Assembly: GCF_026210795.1 (NCBI RefSeq)
Contig: NC_089430.1
Location: forward strand, 2,852,001-2,916,000
Reading direction: 5' to 3'
DNA length: 64,000 nt
From: Rhizophagus irregularis
Taxonomy: Eukaryota; Glomeromycota; Glomeromycetes; Glomerales; Glomeraceae
This document shows positions 45,459 to 55,345 of this stretch, piece after piece; the first letter of the stretch is position 1, and every line of letters begins with the position of its first letter. The translations under genes and the position numbers were made by a program. The notes under the pieces were generated by a model that was not told where the DNA came from, ran no database searches, and saw nothing but the letters and a program-made list of their open reading frames with translations.

Positions 45459-47340
45459 ACACTTTGTAATCTTTTATTTAACTTGTTTGTGAGGACAAAA
45501 TTAAGCCTTTAATTTTATGGACACTTTGTAGTTCGTGTCACGCATAAATGCCAAAGGAAAACGACGATTAATTTTTTGTTATATGAACATGTCTTCGAGA
45601 AGACGCCCTGGACGAGAATCGTCTCCCAAGAACTTATCTAGTAATTTTAAATTATTCCACTTGTCTTTTAAACTTAATAATAACTGTACTGAATATCATA
45701 TCTGTTCCAGCATTAGAGTTGCAGTTTAGTGACGGGAATCAAAGCAACTTTAAATAGAAATGGAAGTAGTTCGGTTGACTATACTTTTGAGGAATTGTAT
45801 ATGTTGTCGCATTATATATTATAGAAGCATGCTGAAGAGCTATCATTAAACCCGCAATTCGAAGTTGTTGGTGAAGAGAGTGGACTACACAAATTGGGGA
45901 ACGTGAACTTTGCTCGTGGCAAACTGAGTTCACTTCCTCCAGACGTTCCATGTGCGGCCGAATTGGCGGTGGAGACCTCGCCTTTTTATATGGTTTGTAG
46001 TGGGTCTAATCGATTTTGGAAGGGAAAATTACGTTAACTTGATCTCATCCCGAAAAATCTGTCGCTCAAAATTATAACAAAAAAAAACTTTACGAGTTAT
46101 TTATTAATACATGAGTTCCTGTGATATAATGATGTATCACGAAATATTATTACTCATGCAAAATACACTGCCAAAAACGGAATAAAAGATTTGCTACTCA
46201 ACAATGAGTAAATGACTTGATATTGATATTTATTTGATTTATAATTTTATATATGGTAATGACATTTTGACTAGAAAAGTCTCTTCACGAAAAAAATGGG
46301 ACAGACACATCCAAAGCCAGAAACACATTCCAAACCCAATAGTGATAAATCTAAAAATTATTTGTCACTGATCTGCCACCAGTTCGACGAACGTATACTG
46401 ATGATTTTTGGAGAAAAGGAAACGATGCTTTCAGGTTTAGTGAACATGATATTGAGGCACTTAACCAATTTCGTCAGCTTGACCTTGAATCACTAGAGTC
46501 AGATGATGAAAAGGAATCAAAAATTGAAAAACTTTGTGTGAAGTATCCTTATGCTTATATTCCATTAGATGTTGATAAAGATGGTTACGCGCGAGGATTT
46601 AATCTCTTTGAATCAATAACAACTGGTAATTATGGGGAAGTGTTTAAAGAATATGGTGAGACCTTAATTCTTTGCATTGGTATAGAAGACTCTAATGCAA
46701 TGATATACTTGGGTGGTAGTGGTAAATTGTAGTTATGAACCGCTAAAATTTTTGTATAATTACAAAGATACAGGCGCAATAAGCTCTGATGTGCTTCAAA
46801 ATTACTGAAATATGTTTTTAAACATATAATTTTGCTTCTTATCAATACTGTATAAATACAGAGTAGAATTAGATCATAATTGTATCTCAAAAGTATAATC
46901 CACTTTTTAAAAGTAGAGACTAGTAAGACATAATGCTTATTGTTTTTTTCTTATTATCTTTCAAAAAGCATGATTCTTTTCTTTTTCATGAATTATTAAT
47001 TGCTTCTGATTCTTTCATTTTAAATAAATACTAAGTTTCACTTGTTACAGTATTTTTATGTTTTGTGATGCTTTAACTATAAATACCATCTTTATTAAAA
47101 GTTAATATTGCTATTAATAACAATTGTAGTATAAGCGAAGTGGGTTGATTTCTTTTTCGTTTCTTTTTTATTGCTGTTTCAAAATGATGCGATCTTCAAC
47201 CATGTGACATCATATAAAAAATTAAAAATATGCTAACTTTGAACTTTAATAACTTTTGAAATATGTAATAATTTTATTACTTTACATTCAATTATCATAT
47301 AATTTTAACAAGTAGTTAGCTTTTCAAAATCATTAATATT
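45459..47340 (+). repeat. Duplicated segment, copy 2 (partner 23918-25815)
   Basis: Same order as copy 1. It contains about 34 bp near 45865-45898 that copy 1 lacks. It has lost one base near 46365 inside the downstream ORF and has a TAG at about 45823. The right end fades near 47340. Confidence 0.9.
46296..46732 (+). pseudogene. Frameshifted copy of the 145-aa hypothetical ORF
   Basis: MGQTHPKPETHSKPNSDKSK is followed by a one-base loss (TTATTTGTCACTG where copy 1 has TTATTTGTTCACTG) that shifts the frame. The true frame resumes by 46538 (KYPYAYIPLDVDKDGYARGF to YLGGSGKL). Other differences are single substitutions (for example Asn to Lys after DDFWR). It is a pseudogene of the 24731 ORF. 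Confidence 0.75.
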
Positions 47341-47937
47341 ATTTGATGAATATAGAAACCCTTTTTAGATGATTGATTAAAAAGAAAATTGGACAGATGT
47401 TCTAGTTATTCTAAATATTCTAGAAAAAATTGAGCTTTATTACTCCTTTTTTCTACTTTTTTTTTCTGGTAATATTGCTTTACTTGCATGATTGTAAACT
47501 GAGTTTGATAAGAAAAAGTTATTTTTTTCTTAGAATTTCTTAGAATTCTATTTAACTAGAACAATTAGAACAAATAATAAAAAAAATAGCTTAAAGTGGG
47601 TCAGCAAAAGCAAGAAACTATCCTAGTTCATGTTTAATTCATTTAAATCATCTTAAAATATACTTCAAACTAATTTAGTAAACAAGACTTTGGTAACTTT
47701 TAAATTACCAAATAGGAAATATTTGAATTTTTCAAATTTTATGTTAATAGCAAGCTGTAATATAAATATGAAAATAGCATAACTAAATATCACTTAAATT
47801 TTTAAATTCAGACTCTAGCAAGATAATGAATAATAATTACTAATATTGGAATTTATACTTGTTATTCCATGGATATCTGAAAATAATTAAATTATTCACT
47901 AATATATCCTTCCTTTTGGAAGGTCTCATATTTAATG
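47341..47937. other. Spacer, nothing recognised
   Basis: A/T-rich sequence without open frames or repeats of note. Confidence 0.35.
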
Positions 47938-48016
47938 GATATTGTACGATATTGTATTTATATTGGTTAACGTCACAAAGTGACGTTAACCAATATAAAT
48001 ACCACCGTACAATATC
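47938..48016. repeat. Strong hairpin: 23-bp perfect arms, 3-nt loop, 11-bp outer arms
   Basis: The inner arms span 47954-47976 and 47980-48002 around an AAA loop; GGTTAACGTCAC pairs with GTGACGTTAACC at the apex. Outside them GATATTGTACG (47938) pairs perfectly with CGTACAATATC (48006-48016), separated from the inner stem by small bulges. The arms are too well matched to be chance in this composition. Confidence 0.95.
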
Positions 48017-48145
48017 TATGTTATCGTACGGCTAATGCAGATCATGTTCGAATAAACTATTAATATTCGATATTGTACGCAAATAAACTATCGATATTTA
48101 ATATTGTACGCAAATAAACTATTGATATCAATATTGTACGATAAT
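48017..48145. repeat. Iteron-like direct repeats next to the hairpin
   Basis: ATATTGTACG followed by CAAATAAACTAT recurs at about 48070, 48101 and (without the second half) 48131, a period of about 30 bp. The same ATTGTACG is the outer arm of the hairpin. A related TTCGAATAAACTATTAAT lies at 48048. Confidence 0.85.
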
Positions 48146-48425
48146 AAAAATATCAGACAAATAAAATCAGCATGATCCTATAGGGCCGTGTGATAACAGT
48201 GAATACTAAGTTATTCTAAACTTTCATATAATAACAGGTTTATTTCATTATATATGATATATATATTAATATTTAATAGATTTTTTTTACTATATTTAAG
48301 TTTTTTTTTTGTTTTTTTTTTATTTTTTTACATTTTATTTTCTTACTCCCTTTTTATTTTTTCTTTTTTATATATATTTTTGCCACTTTTAAATAATCCT
48401 ATGATGATATCTATTTTTACAAATA

Positions 48426-49131
48426 TATCAAATTCAACAACTTTCAAAAGTAAAAAATACAGACAAATGTATTGCAAAATGGCTTCATATAGTTAATAGA
48501 TTTAATTATATAATAAAAAAAATTGATCAATATATTATTTATATAGAATTTGAAGAAATTTTATGCAAGTTCATTATATGGTTTAAAAAACAAAATAATG
48601 AAAACTATAAAGCAGAATCTGTATATAATTGTTATGCATCATTAATAAAATATTTAAAAGAAAAGTCAGTTATTAAATCATATAAAATCTGGAATCAATA
48701 TTCCATTTTTTTAGCAATTAAAAGTTAAAACCTTAAATAGTAAAATGAAATAGCTTCAACTTCAAGAACTTTACAAGCAGATTTATTAATTAAACAAAAA
48801 ATTTAACAAATATTGGATTATTTATCAATAAATGATGAAAACAATAAGTTCTTAATAAGAAAAGTATTTTTTAAAATTTTTTATTATGTGGTTTGCAAAA
48901 TAAAAATACTTACAAAATTAAAGATCAGTCAGTAATTAACATAAAGAAAAAATAGTGAAATTAAACTTAAAAATATTTATTAAAAAAAATAATCAAAGAG
49001 ATATAAAAAATAAAAATAAATATAATAAATTTATATTATATAAAATTTTAATTTTACCAGATTTTAAAGGAAATAATTATTAGCTTAATATTAATAAATT
49101 GAAATATAAATTAATATAACTTTCAGATATA
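48426..49131 (+). pseudogene. Crypton-type tyrosine recombinase, 5' part
   Basis: One frame runs QLSKVKNTDKCIAKWLHIVN, KIDQYIIYIEFEEILCKFII, WFKKQNNENYKAESVYNCYA and SLIKYLKEKSVIKSYKIWNQ. This is the helical N-terminal domain of Crypton/DUF3504-type recombinases (short helices with an LxKFIxWFKKQNxExYKxxS phrase). After one stop it continues LNSKMK and LQLQELYKQI, then YLSINDENNKFLIRKVFFKI. The catalytic Arg...Arg-Tyr part is not here. It seems to resume at 52290 beyond the Tigger element. The gene has stops and is dead. The family call is from memory of fungal Cryptons. Confidence 0.55.
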
Positions 49132-49466
49132 CAGTCTCCTCTCGATATAACGAACCCTGTATTATATATAGCCAATCAGGCCTTCGTTAAAGCAACTTCA
49201 TTAATACTACAATGAATTATTCAGTATAATATAGCGAATTCTTCATTGTAATATATAACTATGTTACACTGATAGTTTTTGGCATTATACAAATTTTGAA
49301 AATACTAATATGCCGTAATTTTAACCTGTCGAATTAATTATAGTTTTTTATTTTTATATTTTACTTAATTTCTTATCAAGTATTAATTTTAAAAATGTGA
49401 TTTTACTACCATTAAATTTGTCTTATTAAAATGATTCCAATGAACTATATTTCATTCTTTTCTGAT

Positions 49467-49613
49467 CACTGGATCAAAAGTTAACAAACTACCTGATTGG
49501 TAATGATATTTGGTGAAAATGCTAATCAGTCACCAATTAGTTACCAATCAGCTACCTGATTAGTGACCGATTAGTGACTAATTGATGCCTGATTTTTTAC
49601 TTTTCGACCTGTG
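49467..49613. mobile_element. Palindromic MITE of the CACAGGTC family, copy 1
   Basis: The interior is made of repeated TCAGTCACCAATTAG/CTGATTAGTGACCGATTAG in both orientations. The right end TTTTTACTTTTCGACCTGTG matches the copy at 55119-55249. The left end (CACTGGATCAAAAGT) has diverged. No target duplication was seen. Confidence 0.7.
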
Positions 49614-49779
49614 TTTGCTTGATCAAAAAATACTTTATATTTTATATAAATATTAAAGAATTATTTTTTAAAATTTTATTAGTTTGTTAAATAATTACGT
49701 CTAAATATAAAATTAATTAATTAATTACATCAAGCAAATTAATATAATTATAAATTTTTATTAATAGAATTATTTGATT

Positions 49780-51435
49780 ATATTAATAAAATTATCAAGA
49801 TTGATTTGCTTTGTAAAACAAAAACATTCTCTCAAAGCTTCTTTTTTAATTTTTTTATAAATTTAATATTCTCATTATTTGAACCATAATTTTTTTCCTG
49901 ATATTGTAAATATAAGATCACTTTATCGTAACATTTAATAACTTCATTATGAGTTATTGTTAGTAAAGGTTTCTCCTCAAATTTTTCTTTTTCTTAATTG
50001 TTAGATTAAACTGCTTTTAAAATTTCATCATCAGAAATCATTTCGGTTGTTACCTCAAAATCATCATAAAGAACAAATTCTTCAGCTGTGAAAGAATCTT
50101 TAAAATCAAGTTTATTTATTAAGACTTGAACTTCTTTCAACTCCTTTAGGCATTTAAGTTCAAGTTGTATATCAATATTATTTTCATAAGCTTCACAGTT
50201 GACATTTTTATCATTACTTGGCTTATCATATTCAGGTATAATACCTGCTTTTAGCCAACAATTTTTGATTGTATTATTCGTAATATTATCTTACGCATAT
50301 ACAATATATTTAATACATTTTTTAATATCAATTTCACCAAGTTCGGTGCTATGTTCATTAAAATTATCAAAAGCTTTAACCTGATTATGCAAATACAACT
50401 TTCTATATTATATTTAAAATAAAAATTTTAACATTAAATTTGAAACAATTATAGTAAACAAATAAAGTTTACTTCTTACTTTGAAACTATTGATGATTTC
50501 TTGATCGCAGAATTGAAGGTGAGATGTAATATTTAGAGGAAAATATTTAATGACAATATTTGTAAGAGTTGTATTTTCAGATAAAGCATGTGTTGAAACA
50601 TTGTCAACAAGTAGAATTATGTGCCTATTTTATACTTTCATATAAGAATCTAATTTTTTAAGATAATCGTTTCAGATAGACATTTGCATCCAACTTTTTT
50701 TATTCCAATAGTAATTGATCAGAAGGAATATTTTTAAGTACTCTGGAATTTTCATATTTATATATAAATAGGAAGCACAATTTTTCAATTCCGGTTAAAT
50801 TGCAGATAAATAAAATAGTTACACGATCCTTTGATTGCTTAGTTCCAGTTATAGGACTATTAGATATTATATGATTCAATTTCATTTTTTAGAAGAGACC
50901 CGTCTCATCACAATTAAAAATATTTTTTGGATCATAATCTCTTAATATTTGACAAAATTTTTCTTTCATTGAATCAAAATCTTGAATTGATGTACTATCC
51001 CCTTTCAGCCTTCCTTATAAATATTATATTGCTTAAGATTATGTCTTTTTTTAAAATTATCAAGCCACCCATTTGATACTTTGAATTTTTTTTCATTACA
51101 TAATAAGGCAAAATCTAATGTCTTTATTGCCAGAATACTTTCAGTAAGAATAAGTCCAGCTTAAAGTGCTTTATCTATCCAGACATTAAATGCTTCTTCA
51201 ATAATAGGAAACTGAATTTTTTTTTCACATTTTAAATTGGCTTAATATGAATCATTATCTATTGTAAGCCATTGGTCTTTTTCTTTCAGAATATCACTCA
51301 CCATTCCTTCATTAATATTATATTCTTTTGTTAAGTCCTTTTGTTTTAAAAAGGAGTGAATATTTTTTTTAAGCAAATCTCCTTTTTTTGGGCTAATATG
51401 AATAATTTACACTTTCTAGAAGTTTCTTTTGGCAT
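49780..51435 (-). pseudogene. Tigger/pogo DDE transposase (CENP-B-like), full length but degenerate
   Basis: Start MPKETSRKCKLFILAQKKE (51435). A first helix-turn-helix reads KQKDLTKEYNINEGMVSDIL with KEKDQWL. The second CENP-B type DNA-binding domain follows (ALLCNEKKFKVSNGWLDNFK, KRHNLKQYNIYKEG). The DDE core has VTILFICNLTGIEKLCFLFI and IILLVDNVSTHA with the second catalytic Asp (near 50605), then VIKYFPLNITSHLQFCDQEI and INSFK with the last Asp of the triad. The acidic C-terminus ends QINLDNFINIIK with TAA (49782-49780). At least seven in-frame stops are scattered through it. The family encodes cut-and-paste transposases using TA targets, matching the TA flank. Confidence 0.85.
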
Positions 51436-52289
51436 ATTATTAATATTAAAAAAAGGAATAATAAAAGTAATGATAAGTATCATCATGAAGTTTAAACAAA
51501 TAGAAGTTTTATATTTATCAAATGGCAGTATTTGATAAGTATTAAAAATTTGCATTTATTAAGTAATAAAAAAATAAAATACTTAAATACTATAATATTT
51601 TATTATTTATTAATTATTTAATTTTTTAAGCATTTTTTTAATACTTTAATTTAACATTTATAGATACTTTTCAATGCATCTTATATTCAATAAGTGCTAT
51701 TTATGAATATTTAGTAAATACTTTAATAAACATTATGATAATAGTGTAAAAATCTATTTTTATATAAATAATTACTATATTTAACAAAATAGCAAGGGGT
51801 AAATTATCTTATATAGAAAATTACAAAAAATTTACAGTATTACTACTAAAGAATGTTTAATTAAAAACTGCAAAAATTTTTTGTTATAATAAAAAAAATT
51901 TGTTGTAAAAAAATCTGTTATATCAAATGGCATATTTATATAAGTAATTTATACACTTTACTTCATACTACGTTATATAGTAAATAAATAGTAAACTTTG
52001 TTATACCAAGGTTTTTTTATATTTAAAATTGGTACTACATTAAATGATCTATTATATCATATTATTTGTTTATATCGAGGTTTGTTGTAGAGAGAAGTGA
52101 TTTATATCCATCATTTTTTTTAAAAAAAACTACAAAATCAAAAGCAAGTAAATAAATATATTAATACTTTTAATTTATTAATAATAAATAACAATATTAA
52201 GAAAATATTTATTTTTTTTAAATTTTAATAAAGGAATATAGTATAAAAAAAAGAGAATGAAATAAAATAAATTAGAATAAATATTGCAT

Positions 52290-52445
52290 CAAATTACTAC
52301 TTTGCTAATAAGTATTAAATTATGTAGAACAGCAATACAAATGCTAAAAGATGAAGATATTCCAGAAGATGAAATTATGGAATTTCTGATCACAGCAGAT
52401 CATGAGAAAAATATAAAGCAGAATTCTGCCTACTTCTAAAATAAG
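52290..52445 (+). pseudogene. Crypton-type recombinase, C-terminal part beyond the Tigger insertion
   Basis: The plus strand reads SLCRTAIQMLKDEDIPEDEI, MEF, then in the next frame ISDHSRS, a stop, EKYKAEF. This corresponds to the RKTxxxxLxxxGxxExxIMxxTGHxS region near the active-site end of tyrosine recombinases, with one frameshift near 52385. With the piece at 48426-49131 it brackets the 3.0-kb Tigger element. Confidence 0.5.
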
Positions 52446-52476
52446 TCACCTTTAAACTTAATGTAAAGTTTATATA

Positions 52477-53634
52477 TGAAACTGAAATTGGTTAATTTTG
52501 ACCTCTGAAATGGTCAAAATAGTCAAAATGATTTCGACTTGAGCCCCTCCAAAAGTTGAAATAGTCAAAATTATGTCATAGTCATATGATTTTATAGTAA
52601 ACAATAATATTAAAATTCAAAGTTAACGAACTCCGCATCCAGTAATTCGATTTTTATGATCTTTACACGGTTGGATTCAGCTCATCGAGAGGATTCCAAT
52701 GATATGTAGTTCATATTTGTAGCATCAATATTGACGGAGTTATTCACATTTAAAATTTGGTATTATAATTTTTGTAGTAAACAATAATTTTAAAATTCAA
52801 AGTTAACGAACTCCGCATCCAGTAATTCGATTTTTATGATCTTTACACGGTTGGATTCAGCTCATCGAGAGGATTCCAATGATATGTAGTTCATATTTGT
52901 AGCATCAATATTGACGGAGTTATTCACATTTAAAATTTGGTATTATAATTTTTGTAGTAAACAATAATTTTAAAATTCAAAGTTAACGAACTCCACATCC
53001 AGTAATTTGATTTTTATAATCTTTACACGGTTGATGTTTGCTTTAGTACTAAATGTAACAGAATTTCTAACTGAATAAGTATTAAGAAATTTAAATTGTT
53101 TGGTCGATCTTTATAAATTATTAATTTCCATATGATACAAAAAAAAAGATATGATGATTTAAAAAAACTGTTGATTTATGTATAATAAATACTAAAAAAT
53201 TGTTTATTGTAATTTACAATACAATAGTTGATTATTTTTTATAATTAAATAAATGTATTTCATATTTGTAGCATTAATATTGACAGAGTTATTTACGTTT
53301 AAAATTTGGTATTAAATAGTCTTATAATTTTTATAGTAAACAATAATTTTAAAATTCAAAGTTAATGATCTCTACATCCAGTGATTCAATTTTTATGATC
53401 TTTACGCAGTTGGATTCAGCTCATAGAGAAGATTCCAATGATATGTATTTTATATCTGTAGCATCAATATTGACGGAGTTATTTACGTTTAAAATTTTAT
53501 ATTAAATTATAATTATAAAAATCACATAACTATAATGTAATTTCAACCATTTTGACTTTAATTTCAACTTTTAACCTTTCTAAGTCGAAATATTTCTACT
53601 TTTGGGCTTTAATTTTGATTTCATGCATAGTAAG
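52477..53634. mobile_element. Inverted-repeat element with possible 9-bp target duplication (MULE-like MITE)
   Basis: GTTTATATA occurs at 52468-52476 and 53635-53643, within a longer match (TAAAGTTTATATAT and TAAGGTTTATATAT). Inside the ends, TGGTCAAAATAGTCAAAATG, TTGAAATAGTC and GTCATAGTCATATGATTTTA are mirrored by AAATCACATAACTATAATG, CATTTTGACTTTAATTTCAAC and AAGTCGAAATATTT. Nine-base duplications are usual for Mutator-like elements. The centre is a 180-bp satellite. Confidence 0.55.
52595..53500. repeat. 180-bp tandem repeat: two perfect-looking units, one partial, one decayed
   Basis: AAAGTTAACGAACTCCGCAT starts at 52619 and 52799, and a variant (CCACATCC) at 52979, an exact 180-bp period. 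Units 1 and 2 are virtually identical. Unit 3 diverges after TTTACACGGTTG (53032). A fourth, mutated unit lies at about 53255-53500. The near identity of units 1 and 2 beside an old unit 4 indicates recent duplication in an old repeat. Confidence 0.92.
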
Positions 53635-54026
53635 GTTTATATATAAAATTTATTAAAAATTCTACTATAAAAAGAAATTTATTATTATAATTTTTTTCCT
53701 TTTTAGCTAATTAATTAATAGAATTTAAGCAAATCCTAAAATAAGATTTCATATAAAAGTTAAAATTTTTTACAGTGATATTTATTAGTAGTAAACAAAA
53801 TCCTATTAAAGTATAAATAAAGCAAAAAAAATTAAAAATGTTGTTAATTTGATATCATTATGGTCATAATATATATTAATTAATATTTTAGAAAATGAAA
53901 ACTAGTTAAGCAAAATTTTATATAATATAAAATTAAATATTTTTATTGGTTAAAATTAGTATTATATATATATAATTGAATATTATTGGTTTAAAAAAAA
54001 TCTTATTTAAAAGTAGGGGGATAAAA

Positions 54027-54253
54027 CAGGACCCCGCTTACTTATAATAAAGGTCACTGTAGAAAATTAGCCCTTTACTAATAGTTTTTACCTTACTTTT
54101 TTCTTAAATTCTATTGGTTAATTAGCTAAAAAAGAAAAAAATCATAACAATATAACATAAAATTTCCTTTTATAGTAAGATCTGCAAAGAATTTTATATA
54201 TGATTTTTACCTTAGACCTGGGGGTGACCTATCTTATAAGTAAGCGGGTCCTG
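54027..54253. mobile_element. 227-bp inverted-repeat MITE (CAGGACCCGCTTACTTATAA family)
   Basis: The left end CAGGACCCCGCTTACTTATA and the right end TATAAGTAAGCGGGTCCTG are inverted repeats continuing inward (AAAGGTCAC and GTGACC). The flank before is ATAAAA. After the right end, once the neighbouring MITE is removed, the flank is again ATAAAA, suggesting a short target duplication. The interior also has a partial palindrome around AAAAAAGAAAAAAATCATAAC. Confidence 0.75.
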
Positions 54254-54255
54254 AT

Positions 54256-54499
54256 TAAAGTTGCTTGTCTAAATCTCTTCAAAATCCTACGATTAGTTTC
54301 GTCAAAATTTTACTATAGATTTATTATAGTTTCGGCAGAGTTTCGGCAGTTTCAGCATTTATAATAAGTTTCGGCAGTTTCACCTTTCTCCAAAGTTTCG
54401 CCAGTTTTTTAATATAACTTTAATATAGTTTCAGCAGAATTTCGCTTTTTAGCAAAACGCCATCTTGCCTAAACCCCTAGGTTTCAGCAAGCAACCTTA
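54256..54499 (-). mobile_element. 244-bp hAT-like MITE, copy 5 (inside the end of another MITE)
   Basis: Begins TAAAGTTGCTTG and ends CAAGCAACCTTA, flanked by GTCCTGAT (54248-54255) and ATCCTGAT (54500-54507), an 8-bp duplication with one mismatch. The duplicated bases are the terminal GTCCTG of the 54027 element, so this copy inserted later, exactly at that element's end. Orientation as in copy 1. Confidence 0.92.
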
Positions 54500-54810
54500 A
54501 TCCTGATAAAACTTATAAAATCAATATTAATTAATATATATATGTTTACTACTCTAAACTTTAAGAATATTAAAGTAGAAGAATTTGAATATTTTTCACA
54601 AATGATAATAAGAGTAATTTGGAATTTTCAGATAATAGATTTTTTGATAATTCCAATAAATAATAGGTAATAATATTAATTATATATCAAACAAAGAATA
54701 AAAAAATTTATATAATGAAGAGAATTTAGGCAAAGTTGAGTATAATTTAAGTTTAAGCAAAGTAAATTCTAATAAAAATTCCAATGAAAATTGTGATTTG
54801 ATACAAAAAA

Positions 54811-55345
54811 ATAATAAAGGTATTATTTATTTATTATTTTAATTTTCATAGTATTTAATTTTAAGATTTTTTAAATTAGCTAAAAAATGATAAATATTAA
54901 AGAATATTAATACTATTATTTGTAATATTACATAAAAATAATAAAGGTGGTTAATTTAATTAATTATTGATTATTTTAATTCTCATATTTAATTTTAAGA
55001 TTTTTTAAATAAATTAGCTAAAAAATGACAAATATTAAAAAATATTAATACTGATATTTGTAATATTATATAAAAAATAATAAAGGTAGTTAATTTAATT
55101 AATTATTTATTATTTTAACACAGGTCAAAAAGTGAAAAATCAGGCATCAATCAGTCACCAATCGGTCACCAATCAGGTAGTTGATTGGTGACTGATTGGT
55201 GACTGATTGGTGACTGATTGATGCTCGATTTTTTACTTTTCAACCTGTGTGATTTTTATATTTAATTTTAAGATTTTTAAATTAACTAAAAAACAACAAA
55301 TATTAAAGAATACTAATACTGATGTTTATAATATTATATAAAGAA
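54811..55345. repeat. Approximately 130-bp tandem repeat, three copies
   Basis: ATAATAAAGG starts units at 54811, 54938 and 55077, each continuing TTATTTTAATT, TTTAATTTTAAGATTTTTTA, AAATTAGCTAAAAAATGA and AATATTAATACTGATATTTG. The third unit is interrupted by the MITE at 55119. Confidence 0.85.
55119..55249. mobile_element. Palindromic MITE of the CACAGGTC family, copy 2 (131 bp)
   Basis: The left end CACAGGTCAAAAAGTGAAAA and the right end TTTTTTACTTTTCAACCTGTG are inverted repeats. Between them repeats of ATCAGTCACCAATC face repeats of GATTGGTGACTGATTG, so the whole element can fold. It is inserted in the third unit of a tandem repeat, and the uninterrupted units show the empty site. No target duplication is evident. 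Confidence 0.85.

Larger units (their letters stand above)
49132..52102 (-). mobile_element. Tigger/pogo element inserted in the Crypton
   Basis: The left end CAGTCTCCTCTCGATATAAC, preceded by TA (49130-49131), pairs with the right end TATCGAGGTTTGTTGTAGAG plus AGAAGTGA (about 52073-52100). Inside is a full-length but mutated transposase gene on the minus strand. An unrelated inverted-repeat MITE sits at 49467-49613. The element is about 3.0 kb and separates two pieces of a Crypton recombinase. Confidence 0.75.

Noticed and set aside
47938-48145. Interpretation of the hairpin and iterons as a proven replication origin
   Set aside because: No Rep or helicase gene is seen nearby and eukaryotic origins are not defined this way. 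Reported only as a structural observation.
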